This document shows, one piece after another, positions 5,669 to 12,308 of a DNA stretch of 32,027 nucleotides. The number at the start of each line of letters is the position of its first letter. Position 1 is the stretch's first letter. The notes beneath the pieces are model-generated. The model did not search any database. It was given only the letters and a program-made list of their open reading frames with translations, and was not told where the DNA came from. Source of the stretch: a virus; IMG/VR virus record IMGVR_UViG_3300024317_000013, positions 1-32,027 of that record. One strand, 5' to 3'. The position numbers were made by a program, and so were the translations under genes.

Positions 5669-7336
5669 ATGCCGTTTTTCCTTCACGTCAAAGGCGTTAC
5701 GGAGCGCGCCCTGCTCGATTACTTCGATGCGCTACCGCCGTCGGATTTTACCGTGCACTCACAAAGCGCAACGTTTCCGCTACTGTGGCCGATATTGCAG
5801 GTATTCCGCACGAGCGAGCTTGCCGATGAAGGCGCAAGTGATTACCGCGCCGATGTCCCGTTATGGGCTTGCTCACAGACGTGTCCGGCATGCTGTTACG
5901 AGCACTGGGCAGACCGTTTCAATACACCGTCGTATCGTGCGACTGATGAAGACCGCGCCCGCATCCGTAAGGCTATGGGCGAAGACGCGCCATCACCCCC
6001 GCTTGCGCCGTACGTGAGCGTACATCCAACCGCTCAGCTTGCGCGGGAAGCACTGGAGCGACAACTACCGCCGTCGGCCTATACGGTGACGTTCGCCGCT
6101 ACCGCTCAGGAGATTAAGACATATCGGGAGCGAGAATCCAACCGATGCGCTCGGCAGGGTATCGCCGGATGTCAGGTTCTGCCGTGGGCTGATTTGGATT
6201 GGCAGGTAGAACTAAACAAGGCGCACTTTGCCTTTCTGTCAGTCACCTTTCCCGGCAAAATCAGCTATACACCGTCACACGAATGGGGCGTAACGGACCG
6301 TCAATTGAGTGTCCGGCCCGGGCGCTACCTTGAACAGTTTGCGCCTTCGCTGAGCGCCCGTGAACGTGATGAGCTGTGCGCGCAAGTTAAGGCAGCAAAC
6401 GACCGTAACGCAACCAAGTACGCCACAACCGAGTCAGATGTGGTGCGCGTCTACCGCGAAGGTCCAAACTCGTGTATGTCGCACGCACCTCGCACGTATG
6501 CGTCAAGCTCGCATCCGGCAATCGTCTACGCGCAGTCTCCTGACTTGCAACTTGCGTATCTCGGCACACTGGGCGATTACGACGACAAAATCCGCGCTCG
6601 TGCGCTCGTGTGGCCGGACCGTAAAATACACTCCCGCGTCTATGGTGACGAGACGTTGCGAATTTTGCTGGAGCGCGAAGGGTATCGCAAGGGCGACGTA
6701 TTCGGCGCTCGTGTGCGCGCACTCGTAGACGAGAACCACGAGGACGCCTATATCATGCCCTTCGTAGACGGTTGCGGTTGGGCTAAGCTCGTAGACAAAG
6801 GTAAGCATTTTCAGTTTGTTGAGGATACGGACGGCGGAGATTACGAGTGCCAGAACACCAACGGCTTAACCGACGGCGGTATCTCTAGCCAAGAGGGTAC
6901 CGACGACGACGGCGACGATTACGAGACGCACTTTTGCGCGCACTGCGGCGATAACGCGGTAGACGACGCAGGCGACGAGTGCCAACGGTGCGACGACATG
7001 CGCTACTCGTGCGCGCACTGTGATGAGGTATTCCACGACCAGAACCCAAGCGGGATAGACAACTACGGTGTGGTTTGTGATGACTGCTATGGCAACCTAG
7101 AGCGCACCTGTGACGAGTGCGACACGAGCTATTACGCCGAATCGATGAATCGCGCCACGATTGCCGAGCGCAAAGAATACGGCGCTACGCATTTGTGCGG
7201 AGACTGCGGCGAGACGTTCATTGCAGACGTGAAAGCCGCCAACATTATCGAAGCGGATAACGTCCGACGTGCCGCCATCTGCTACGCCTTGGAAACCGCC
7301 CTGCAAACCAATTCGTTTCGTGGAGACGCTGAATGA
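5669..7336 (+). CDS. Conserved phage protein with C-terminal multi-zinc-ribbon region, 555 aa
   Basis: The largest gene of the accessory operon, starting at an ATG with AGGG seven bases upstream. An N-terminal CPACC (about 73-77) precedes a central domain. A segment beginning GPNSCMSH (about residue 270) runs through YLGTLGDYDDKIRARALVWP and SRVYGDETLRILLEREGY to AYIMPFVDGCGW. I recognise this arrangement from unnamed proteins shared by many phages; no activity is known to me. After an acidic linker (EGTDDDGDDYE), the last 140 residues contain six CxxC knuckles (CAHC, CQRC, CAHC, CDDC, CDEC, CGDC), enough for about three zinc ribbons. That makes protein or nucleic-acid binding plausible. Its stop overlaps the next start (ATGA), so it is probably made together with the metallopeptidase that follows. 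Confidence 0.85.
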   Translation: MPFFLHVKGVTERALLDYFDALPPSDFTVHSQSATFPLLWPILQVFRTSELADEGASDYRADVPLWACSQTCPACCYEHWADRFNTPSYRATDEDRARIRKAMGEDAPSPPLAPYVSVHPTAQLAREALERQLPPSAYTVTFAATAQEIKTYRERESNRCARQGIAGCQVLPWADLDWQVELNKAHFAFLSVTFPGKISYTPSHEWGVTDRQLSVRPGRYLEQFAPSLSARERDELCAQVKAANDRNATKYATTESDVVRVYREGPNSCMSHAPRTYASSSHPAIVYAQSPDLQLAYLGTLGDYDDKIRARALVWPDRKIHSRVYGDETLRILLEREGYRKGDVFGARVRALVDENHEDAYIMPFVDGCGWAKLVDKGKHFQFVEDTDGGDYECQNTNGLTDGGISSQEGTDDDGDDYETHFCAHCGDNAVDDAGDECQRCDDMRYSCAHCDEVFHDQNPSGIDNYGVVCDDCYGNLERTCDECDTSYYAESMNRATIAERKEYGATHLCGDCGETFIADVKAANIIEADNVRRAAICYALETALQTNSFRGDAE

Positions 7337-8331
7337 CCCCGGAATTAAACCGTCTAATCGAGATGCACACGTACAAACGCCCTGCCGGGAGTCGGCACGA
7401 GCGGAAGTTTATCAACCGCTACCTCGTATCCGCCGGTTGCGTGTCCGATGCGTTTGGTAACTATTCACTCGTGGTTGGCAATCGGCCTGATGTCGTGTGG
7501 AGCACACACACTGATACCGTGCACAAAGTGACCGGACGCCAACGTGTCTACCTGGAATCCGACGGCACACTCGGCACGCACGGAGGTGACTGCTTAGGCG
7601 CCGACGATACTGCGGGTGTGTGGTTGCTGTGCGAGATGATTCGGCGCGGAGTGCCGGGGCGGTATCTGTTCCACTATGGTGAAGAAAGAGGTTGCATCGG
7701 TTCCCGCTCGCTCGTGGCAAGTTCGCCCGTGTGGTTGGCCGATGCGCGCATGGTGATTGCCTTAGACCGCAAGGGAACCGGCGACGTAATCACGTATCAG
7801 TGTGGGAATCGCACTTGCTCGGATGACTTTGCGCACGCAATCGCGGACCAATTGAATGCTCAGGGCATGTGCTACGAACCGTCCGACTGGGGCATGTTCA
7901 CTGACAGCGAGTCTTACGCCGACGACGTAGCGGAGTGCACCAATCTGAGTATCGGCTATTCAGGCGCACACTCGGCACGCGAAACACTCGATACGCGGCA
8001 CGCGCTCGCTTTGCTGGATTGTTTGTGCGCGCTCGATACGTCGATCCTGCCGATTATTCGCACTCCCGGCGATACCGATGGCACGCAAGCGCTCGTACTG
8101 GAATATCTCACCAATGAAGATATCGCCGACGACGACGACACACGCCCAGTCGCACGCACTCCGCTCCATTGGTGCCGTGAATGCGGCGCGGACATCACGC
8201 ATGCGTGGCAATCGGTCTGTTGGGATTGCGGGTGTGATGACCCTATCGACGTAGTAGGCGAACGTGATTTCATTGATAGTGCCTTCGCCCGGGCGCAGAC
8301 CGCGTTACGCGCCCAGGTGAAAGGTAAGTGA
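7333..8331 (+). CDS. M20/M28-type zinc metallopeptidase-like protein with C-terminal zinc ribbon, 332 aa
   Basis: The start overlaps the previous stop (ATGA) and has GGAG seven bases upstream. The protein carries what looks like the full co-catalytic metal set of the M20/M28/M42 peptidase clan. H59 and D61 lie in STHTD, and D91 in LGADDTAG. E117-E118 lie in HYGEERG, D145 in IALDRKG, and H213 in YSGAHSARETLD. These families are two-zinc exopeptidases or deacylases acting on peptides and amidated compounds. At 332 residues it is short for M20 with its dimerisation domain, closer to the catalytic core. C281-C284 and C296-C299 form an added zinc ribbon absent from typical members. A phage-encoded enzyme of this type might process a host peptide or signalling molecule. 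Catalysis is inferred from motifs; substrate unknown. Confidence 0.82.
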   Translation: MTPELNRLIEMHTYKRPAGSRHERKFINRYLVSAGCVSDAFGNYSLVVGNRPDVVWSTHTDTVHKVTGRQRVYLESDGTLGTHGGDCLGADDTAGVWLLCEMIRRGVPGRYLFHYGEERGCIGSRSLVASSPVWLADARMVIALDRKGTGDVITYQCGNRTCSDDFAHAIADQLNAQGMCYEPSDWGMFTDSESYADDVAECTNLSIGYSGAHSARETLDTRHALALLDCLCALDTSILPIIRTPGDTDGTQALVLEYLTNEDIADDDDTRPVARTPLHWCRECGADITHAWQSVCWDCGCDDPIDVVGERDFIDSAFARAQTALRAQVKGK

Positions 8332-8588
8332 TGACAATGCGCGTTCGCTACGTAGTCCGACGGCTCGATACGCATGCGAAGAATGTGACGTTCGGCCAAT
8401 GGTGCCGAATGACAGACTTCGATACCGCACAACAGGCGTTCGCCTTCATTGGCCGCGCTCAGGGCGTCACGCAACGGCTCAAGATGTTCACGGAGTTTAT
8501 CGACGTGCCGGTATTACATAAACACACCACAGAACAGCAACCGAATGGTTGCGTAATCCCTAGCAATCGGAAGGACACGCGCTCGTGA
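8331..8588 (+). CDS. Hypothetical protein, 85 aa
   Basis: The ATG at 8331 overlaps the previous stop (TGATG) and has AAAGG six bases upstream; a GTG one codon earlier is possible. The sequence begins with a beta strand (MRVRYVVRRLD) and contains a helix-prone segment (FDTAQQAFAFIGRAQGVTQRLKMF). It ends in a polar, probably flexible tail. The pattern, a strand then a helix with an aromatic core, resembles small phage proteins that carry a transposed single-domain fold. I do not recognise a family. The stop lies next to a gap of about 80 bases before the next convincing gene. Confidence 0.68.
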   Translation: MTMRVRYVVRRLDTHAKNVTFGQWCRMTDFDTAQQAFAFIGRAQGVTQRLKMFTEFIDVPVLHKHTTEQQPNGCVIPSNRKDTRS

Positions 8589-8669
8589 CGGCTCGCGCTA
8601 ACCGCCTTGCGTATCAAGCACTTATGATGCGTATTATCCTTAGCCAATCAACCAATGATGGGAGAATCC

Positions 8670-8885
8670 ATGAAACAGCGGGAGACCAAGATACGCGCAA
8701 ATTCGGCACGCGCTCCAGCAACCGCCGACGATATTCTTATCATCGAAGCATTGCGCATTGCGAAAGCAGAGGTGATAGCGGGCGCCGATGCGCTGGAGAA
8801 ATTGTGGCCGTCGTCTCCGCTCGTAGAACGGTTGCGCGTATTCGCGGATGAATTTGCAGACCTTCAACGCCGGTATCAACAGTAG
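8670..8885 (+). CDS. Small helical protein, 71 aa
   Basis: The ATG at 8670 follows GGGAG with about five bases spacing. The product has a basic N-terminus (KQRETKIRANSARA). It is followed by helices with clear hydrophobic spacing (DDILIIEALRIAKAEVIAGADALEKLW and LVERLRVFADEFADLQRRYQQ), consistent with a coiled-coil or helical hairpin. An overlapping frame from 8585 to 8851 reads Arg/Ser-rich through this region and is judged a shadow. The interval 8589-8669 holds no gene I can support. Function unknown; probably the penultimate gene of the rightward accessory operon. Confidence 0.68.
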   Translation: MKQRETKIRANSARAPATADDILIIEALRIAKAEVIAGADALEKLWPSSPLVERLRVFADEFADLQRRYQQ

Positions 8886-8919
8886 TCGGGCAATGACGCC
8901 CAGTCAGAGGGAGAATCGC

Positions 8920-9108
8920 ATGTATATCATCAAAGGCAACCTCATCACCTTCAACGGCTCCGTTGTCAACGTCTACGTGACTGCCGACGGTGTGAGCTTG
9001 CATCAGCGTGATGCGCGCCGATACGACAACGCCGGTGACGCGGTTGCCGATTGCGCGCACGGGTTCCGTGTCGTGTCGCTCGTGCCGAAGCGCTACACCG
9101 ACGACTAG
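8920..9108 (+). CDS. Small beta-rich protein, 62 aa
   Basis: The ATG at 8920 has GGGAGA five bases upstream; the open frame extends to 8848 but the extra residues overlap the previous gene. The product starts with alternating beta strands (MYIIKGNLITFNGSVVNVYV) and continues with a helix (DNAGDAVADCAHGFRVVSLV) and a short charged end. The fold looks like a minimal beta-alpha-beta domain. No motif or family is recognised. It is the last gene before the strong terminator at 9124, so it closes the rightward accessory operon. Confidence 0.72.
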   Translation: MYIIKGNLITFNGSVVNVYVTADGVSLHQRDARRYDNAGDAVADCAHGFRVVSLVPKRYTDD

Positions 9109-9123
9109 CACGCACTCGCCCAG

Positions 9124-9163
9124 GGCGCCGATACTCATACGCGAGTGTCGGCGCCTTTCCTTT
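9124..9163 (+). terminator. Rho-independent terminator of the rightward accessory operon
   Basis: GGCGCCGATACTC pairs with GAGTGTCGGCGCC over 13 positions (one G-U) around a 6-base loop, followed by TTTCCTTT. It lies 15 bases after the stop of the last gene in the operon. Confidence 0.9.
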
Positions 9164-9390
9164 GTGCCTTCACTTTATCAAGCAGAGTGCTTTCGTCAAG
9201 CGCGCTACTTTGTGAGAGTGCTTTATATCATAGAGCGCTCTACCAATGCGCGCACTTTACCCCCAGGGGACACCCCCGGCGCCAAAAAGTTGCCGGGGCC
9301 GAAGGGTGCCTGCGCTAAAATTTTTATGGGGGGAAAAGGGGTGTGCTGTCCCCCTCTATTGGTTGGTGGGATAACTCTCGGGACGGCTAG
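9164..9390. other. Convergent intergenic region with short repeats and nested inverted repeats
   Basis: There is no gene here. The left part repeats AGAGTGCTTT at 9184-9193 and 9215-9224 (period 31), with related CACTTT and CTACTTT elements and the perfect palindrome TAGAGCGCTCTA (9231-9242). The right part holds CCCCGGC (9274-9280) facing GCCGGGG (9292-9298). An outer arm AGGGGACACCCC (9265-9276) is complementary, with a bulge, to 9338-9355, and an AT-rich CTAAAATTTTTAT lies between. The arrangement would suit a replication origin or a structured RNA; neither is proven. Confidence 0.5.
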
Positions 9391-9606
9391 CTAGTAGAGC
9401 TTCTCTCCGCGCTTCTGCATGGTGAGCGCCTTGCGGAGCTTCCCGAGTGTGCGCGTGCGGTTGTGGTCCGCGGTGTGGTCGCCCCGGTCCTTGGCTTCCA
9501 GGTTCAGGGGCGAGTTGTTCGATGTGTCCTCGTCCTTGTGGTGCCGGACCTCGCCCGGGGCGACATCCAACACCTTCGTGTGGGCGTCGGACTTACGGTC
9601 ACGCAT
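9391..9606 (-). CDS. HNH endonuclease-like protein, 71 aa
   Basis: The product carries an HNH pattern. VRHHKDEDTSNNSPLNLEA (about 21-39) supplies the tandem His and the N-S-P-x-N-L turn, and GDHTADHN (about 43-50) supplies the downstream His. HNH proteins cut or nick double-stranded DNA with a single divalent metal in a beta-beta-alpha fold. At 71 residues it is only the catalytic core, like stand-alone HNH proteins that assist phage terminases, although this one lies far from the terminase gene. Its ATG lies inside the last codons of the upstream membrane-peptide gene, with AAGG six bases before it. It is the last gene of the leftward operon. The usual second zinc knuckle (CxxC pairs) is missing. 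Confidence 0.8.
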   Translation of the reverse strand: MRDRKSDAHTKVLDVAPGEVRHHKDEDTSNNSPLNLEAKDRGDHTADHNRTRTLGKLRKALTMQKRGEKLY

Positions 9607-9757
9607 GGGGCACCTTGGTCGCTTGGCGTTCGGCTTCCGCCTTCAGCCATTCCTCGCGGGTGTGCTCAACGCCGAGGTCGTAGGCCCACTGGAGCCCAAG
9701 CGCGATGAGCAACGTGAACAAGGAGACCGTAGCGATAGCCATGAGCAAATCAAACAT
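9599..9757 (-). CDS. Single-pass membrane peptide, 52 aa
   Basis: An ATG at 9757 with AGAGG five bases upstream opens a 52-codon frame whose stop overlaps the start of the HNH gene. Residues about 3-25 (DLLMAIATVSLFTLLIALGLQW) form one clear membrane helix, followed by a charged helix rich in Glu, Lys and Arg (HTREEWLKAEAERQ). Size and topology fit a small phage membrane protein such as a holin-like, spanin-like or lysis-accessory peptide. Its position next to a membrane-anchored metalloprotease and a hydrolase-like protein fits a host-envelope role. No lipobox or known holin motif is seen, so the lysis role is inference. The gene falls below usual length cut-offs. Confidence 0.7.
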   Translation of the reverse strand: MFDLLMAIATVSLFTLLIALGLQWAYDLGVEHTREEWLKAEAERQATKVPHA

Positions 9758-9807
9758 ATCTGCCTCTCAATCGGTATGGGACGCGGCTTGCGCTTCGCGC
9801 TGCGCCG

Positions 9808-10314
9808 CTAGTTATGCATCGTGGCTGCGGTCGCATAGATGGACGGCCATTCCGCGAGGAACACCCCCAGGCACGTCCACTTCGTGCCGTGGAGGTAGCG
9901 GGCGTGTTCGCGCAGGGTGCCAGTGAGGACCGCTGCCACGCCCTCCGCGTAGCAGTCACCCTCCTCCGCATTGACCCAGAAGGGCTGATGCGTGTGGCCC
10001 GCCTCATGGGTCAATACGTCGTAACGCGCATCCCAGGAGAGGCTGCTATCGATGGCGATGGCATGCTCCTCAAAGGAGGTCACCCCGTAGACGCGCTGGC
10101 CGTCCAGGTAGAGGGGCGTCCCGTAGACGACGGTGAACCCCAGCCGATTGAGCCGCACGCCCAAGTCGCCCACATCCCAGTAATGGTCATTCGTGGTGAC
10201 CACACGAGTGGCTCCCGGAAACACGACGAACATCTCTGCGCTCAAGGCCATGATGCGGTATGGCAGAATGGACAGGAGAATCGCTAACCCCGCACCCAGA
10301 ATCGCGTTCTTCAC
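9808..10314 (-). CDS. Membrane-anchored HEAGH zinc metalloprotease-like protein, 168 aa
   Basis: GTG 10314 overlaps the previous stop (GTGA) and follows AGGAG by seven bases. Residues 5-24 form a hydrophobic signal-anchor or signal peptide after a Lys. The mature part contains HEAGH (103-107) and, 17 residues further, E124 in GDCYAEGVA. This is an HExxH-plus-Glu zinc site as in gluzincin-type peptidases. It would act at or outside the inner membrane. A cell-wall or envelope-protein substrate during entry or lysis is plausible, as is maturation of the neighbouring hydrolase. The rest of the sequence (residues 40-100) is beta-rich and unfamiliar. No lipobox is present. Peptidase assignment rests on the motif; the biological role is inferred from the neighbouring genes. 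Confidence 0.75.
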   Translation of the reverse strand: MKNAILGAGLAILLSILPYRIMALSAEMFVVFPGATRVVTTNDHYWDVGDLGVRLNRLGFTVVYGTPLYLDGQRVYGVTSFEEHAIAIDSSLSWDARYDVLTHEAGHTHQPFWVNAEEGDCYAEGVAAVLTGTLREHARYLHGTKWTCLGVFLAEWPSIYATAATMHN

Positions 10315-11399
10315 AAAAACTCTCCTGTAGGGCGCGAAGCCCCGTTGTAGTAGCCGTTGGCGTAGGCGCCGTCACGCGCCCGGGCGCCCATGAGCGCGTA
10401 GCCTACCGCGTCACCGTCGTGCTCGGAGATGACGCCGTTGAACACGTCTTGTTCGTTGTATTCTGCGATGACCAGTTGGAACGGCTTCTGCGTGCCGCCC
10501 CGGGTCGATTGTCCCATATCCCCACGGCCATCGCCTCCACGAAACGGGTTGAGCGTATCCAACACCATGTTCTGCCAGTCGAGCGTGCGCGAGCGAGCCG
10601 CAACCGTGTCGCCCTGCATGTGGCCTCCCGTGAGATACGGGCTCATCGCTTGCCACCACGTAAAGCGGTCGTGCACGTTGAGGGTTTGGTACTGGTCCGA
10701 CCAAACCTCGCCCCCATCCCACCACCACGCCATGGCGTCCCGGACCCAGTGCGTGTAGAGCGGGACGGTCGCCGGGAGCGCTTCCGCCAGATACTTGATG
10801 ATGCGGATGAGCGAGTTTCCCGGCACATTGTATTGGTCAAGCTGCCAGCCCACGCAGGCTTGGTCTACGACGCCTGCGCCCACGAGCCGTGGCAGATGCG
10901 GGTCAATCAGTGCCTTCCAGAACTCCATTGGCTGGTTGGCGCCTCCCGGCACCACGTCCTCCCCGGCGAGAAACCAGTGGTCTACGAACAGGCCCACGCT
11001 CTGGGCTCTCTGGGCCAGCGCGATGTACTGGTCCAAGGTCGCTCCGTAATGGAGCGCGTGGAATAGACTGAACTGCACATGCGTGTAGGCGGCGACGTAT
11101 TGCGCGAGGAACGCCTCCTGTATCGCCTGAGGATAGTTCAGCAGGAGACTCGACATGACGTGCGCCGGATTCTGGTCGTTACTTCCCGGTACCGCAGGGG
11201 CGCCTGGAATCGTGATGCCGAAGTTGCCCCGGATGAAGTTCAGGTCTCGGGCTTGCGGGAATTGCGTCCAGTCGGGCAGCGCGTAATTCTCTGGCTGCGG
11301 GAGTGCGCCCAGCGGGGCGCGCACTCCAGGCTTCCAGGCAGGACGCGGAGGTCGTACACCCCCATGCCCACTGAAGAGAGCGGTATTGAATGGCTTCAT
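10311..11399 (-). CDS. Phage TIM-barrel glycoside-hydrolase-like protein, 362 aa
   Basis: The ATG at 11399 overlaps the previous stop (ATGA); the longer upstream frame is a shadow of the 89-residue gene. After a Pro/Gly-rich N-terminus (1-55), the protein has RGNFGITIPGAP (57-68) and a central ACVGWQLDQYNVPG (181-194). It also has VPLYTHW, GGHMQGD and a C-terminal GYYNGASRPTGE. This order matches a family I know from phage genomes as a TIM-barrel, hydrolase-like protein (RGNFxGIxVPGxP ... CVGWExDxWNxPG ... LYQGD ... GNGxRxPTG). Members are usually found among virion or adhesion genes and may act on surface glycans, but I know of no proven reaction. Here it lies on the strand opposite the tail genes, beside an envelope-type metalloprotease. 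Fold assignment is fairly firm; activity is inferred. Confidence 0.75.
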   Translation of the reverse strand: MKPFNTALFSGHGGVRPPRPAWKPGVRAPLGALPQPENYALPDWTQFPQARDLNFIRGNFGITIPGAPAVPGSNDQNPAHVMSSLLLNYPQAIQEAFLAQYVAAYTHVQFSLFHALHYGATLDQYIALAQRAQSVGLFVDHWFLAGEDVVPGGANQPMEFWKALIDPHLPRLVGAGVVDQACVGWQLDQYNVPGNSLIRIIKYLAEALPATVPLYTHWVRDAMAWWWDGGEVWSDQYQTLNVHDRFTWWQAMSPYLTGGHMQGDTVAARSRTLDWQNMVLDTLNPFRGGDGRGDMGQSTRGGTQKPFQLVIAEYNEQDVFNGVISEHDGDAVGYALMGARARDGAYANGYYNGASRPTGEFL

Positions 11400-11665
11400 C
11401 CAATCACCAGATAGCCACGCGGCGTGCCGCCCGAACTCCGGTAGACGAGCTTGTCGCCCAGCAGGGACGCTTGGGTCCACGGCGAGTCCCAGTTGGACTG
11501 CCCCGCGGGAATCGTGCGCACCTGAGAGCCGTCCGGTTCGACCACGATGGAGGAGCCGTCCTCCTTGATGCCGAGGAACATGCCGGGAGCCGCCGTGCTG
11601 GGCACGATGGAGCACGGAATCAGCGAGACGGCGGGGACGTGCATGTCGATGATGTACTTATTCAT
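11396..11665 (-). CDS. Hypothetical beta-rich protein, 89 aa
   Basis: The ATG at 11665 lies within the last codons of the upstream gene (eight-base overlap), and the stop overlaps the next start as ATGA. The sequence is beta-strand-rich. It starts NKYIIDMHVPAVSLIPCSIVP, continues MFLGIKEDGSSIVVEPDGSQVRTI and ends SLLGDKLVYRSSGGTPRGYLVIG. Repeated G-D-G turns suggest a small sheet domain, as seen in phage decoration or tail-associated proteins. It probably partners with the TIM-barrel protein encoded immediately downstream. The family is not recognised. The ribosome binding site is weak, which with the overlap argues for coupled translation. Confidence 0.7.
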   Translation of the reverse strand: MNKYIIDMHVPAVSLIPCSIVPSTAAPGMFLGIKEDGSSIVVEPDGSQVRTIPAGQSNWDSPWTQASLLGDKLVYRSSGGTPRGYLVIG

Positions 11666-11840
11666 GGAGTTCGGCCCTCACGAGGATGTTGTGATACATG
11701 GTTAAGAGTCGGAACGCTTCTCTCAGGTCAAGCCTTTCTTGCACGGTCATCGGCACGGGAAGATTTTGCTGCGTTTCTGCGAGTCGGCTGAGGGTTCGAA
11801 GCACCTGTGCGCGGGCGCGATTCGAAGCCAACAGGGACAT
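11658..11840 (-). CDS. Small helical protein, about 60 aa, overlapping the upstream gene
   Basis: The C-terminal part is convincingly coding, with amphipathic helices (RARAQVLRTLSRLAETQQNL and TVQERLDLREAFRLLTMYHN). The start is uncertain: ATG 11840 gives 60 residues, ATG 11882 gives 74, and a TTG at 11831 has AAGG nine bases upstream. Whichever is used, the gene overlaps the 3' end of the 110-residue upstream gene by at least 100 bases in another frame. That is long for this genome, where overlaps are usually 1-14 bases. Either the two genes truly overlap or a frameshift, real or sequencing-derived, joins them. It ends overlapping the start of the next gene. Function unknown. Confidence 0.55.
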   Translation of the reverse strand: MSLLASNRARAQVLRTLSRLAETQQNLPVPMTVQERLDLREAFRLLTMYHNILVRAELHE

Positions 11841-12060
11841 CCTTGTCTGGACTGCCGTCGGGTCGCAATTGGTAGCGTTCATAGTAACTCGGATACAGGT
11901 GAATGAAGTCGAACCAATCATACTGGTCCGCTGGGTCCCAGGTGATGCAGTCTTCTGGGGCGACTCCGTAGAGCGCCATCAGGTCGGCTGCGGTGATGTC
12001 GATACGGTCGGTCGCTTTTGGACTCTTCGGCGGCAACGAGCCGGGGTGCAGGGCGTACAC
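11728..12060 (-). CDS. Hypothetical acidic protein, 110 aa
   Basis: GTG 12060 overlaps the preceding TAG (TAGTG) with GGAG eight bases upstream, so the start is well supported. Residues about 20-80 look like a real folded domain with aromatic, acidic character. They read RIDITAADLMALYGVAPEDC, then WDPADQYDWFDFIHLYPSYY. The last 30 residues (RPRTGASNPQPTRRNAAKSS onward) are Arg/Ser/Pro-rich and lie where the next gene's helical frame is more convincing. The true C-terminus may therefore be shorter or frameshifted. No enzyme motif or known family was recognised. It belongs to the leftward cassette that begins at 12795. Confidence 0.65.
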   Translation of the reverse strand: MYALHPGSLPPKSPKATDRIDITAADLMALYGVAPEDCITWDPADQYDWFDFIHLYPSYYERYQLRPDGSPDKDVPVGFESRPRTGASNPQPTRRNAAKSSRADDRARKA

Positions 12061-12308
12061 TAGTCACGCTCCAGTCGGGTGCCTCCATGTGACGGCAGTG
12101 GGTCGTTGAGGTAGTACCCGTTCCGTTGCGTGGACTTCGCCTCCAGCAGTTGGGCGCGGCATGACTGAAGCGCCTTTACATACCACCAGAGCGCTTCCTT
12201 GAGCATCTGTTTCGAAGTCCAGTGGTCCCGCTGAGCAAGGTCAAAGAACCGCCGCAGTCCCGGCTCCTCGATAGCAAGCTCCTCTAGGTCCCTCCAACTA
12301 TGAGTCAT
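12060..12308 (-). CDS. Helical protein, 82 aa
   Basis: The ATG at 12308 overlaps the stop of the zinc-ribbon gene upstream (ATGA). The product is mainly helical and charged. It reads SWRDLEELAIEEPGLRRFFD, then HWTSKQMLKEALWWYVKALQ, then SCRAQLLEAKSTQRNGYYL. A run of Trp and Tyr in the middle suggests a packed helical bundle. No motif links it to a named family. Its place in a chain of overlapping genes, upstream of the TIM-barrel and metalloprotease genes, suggests a shared operon, but no specific role can be given. Confidence 0.72.
   Translation of the reverse strand: MTHSWRDLEELAIEEPGLRRFFDLAQRDHWTSKQMLKEALWWYVKALQSCRAQLLEAKSTQRNGYYLNDPLPSHGGTRLERD

Noticed and set aside
8585-8851. Plus-strand frame starting with GTGA overlap after the 85-residue gene
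   Set aside because: It turns Arg/Ser-rich where the 71-residue helical gene in another frame has a good ribosome binding site. The first 25 residues could be a decayed or very short gene.
9008-9394. Plus-strand frame through the terminator and the convergent gap
   Set aside because: It crosses a strong terminator and repeated DNA and has no start signal or protein-like composition.
10260-11066. 268-codon plus-strand frame antisense to the TIM-barrel gene
   Set aside because: His/Arg/Val-rich shadow; the minus frame matches a known phage family pattern and couples to its neighbours.
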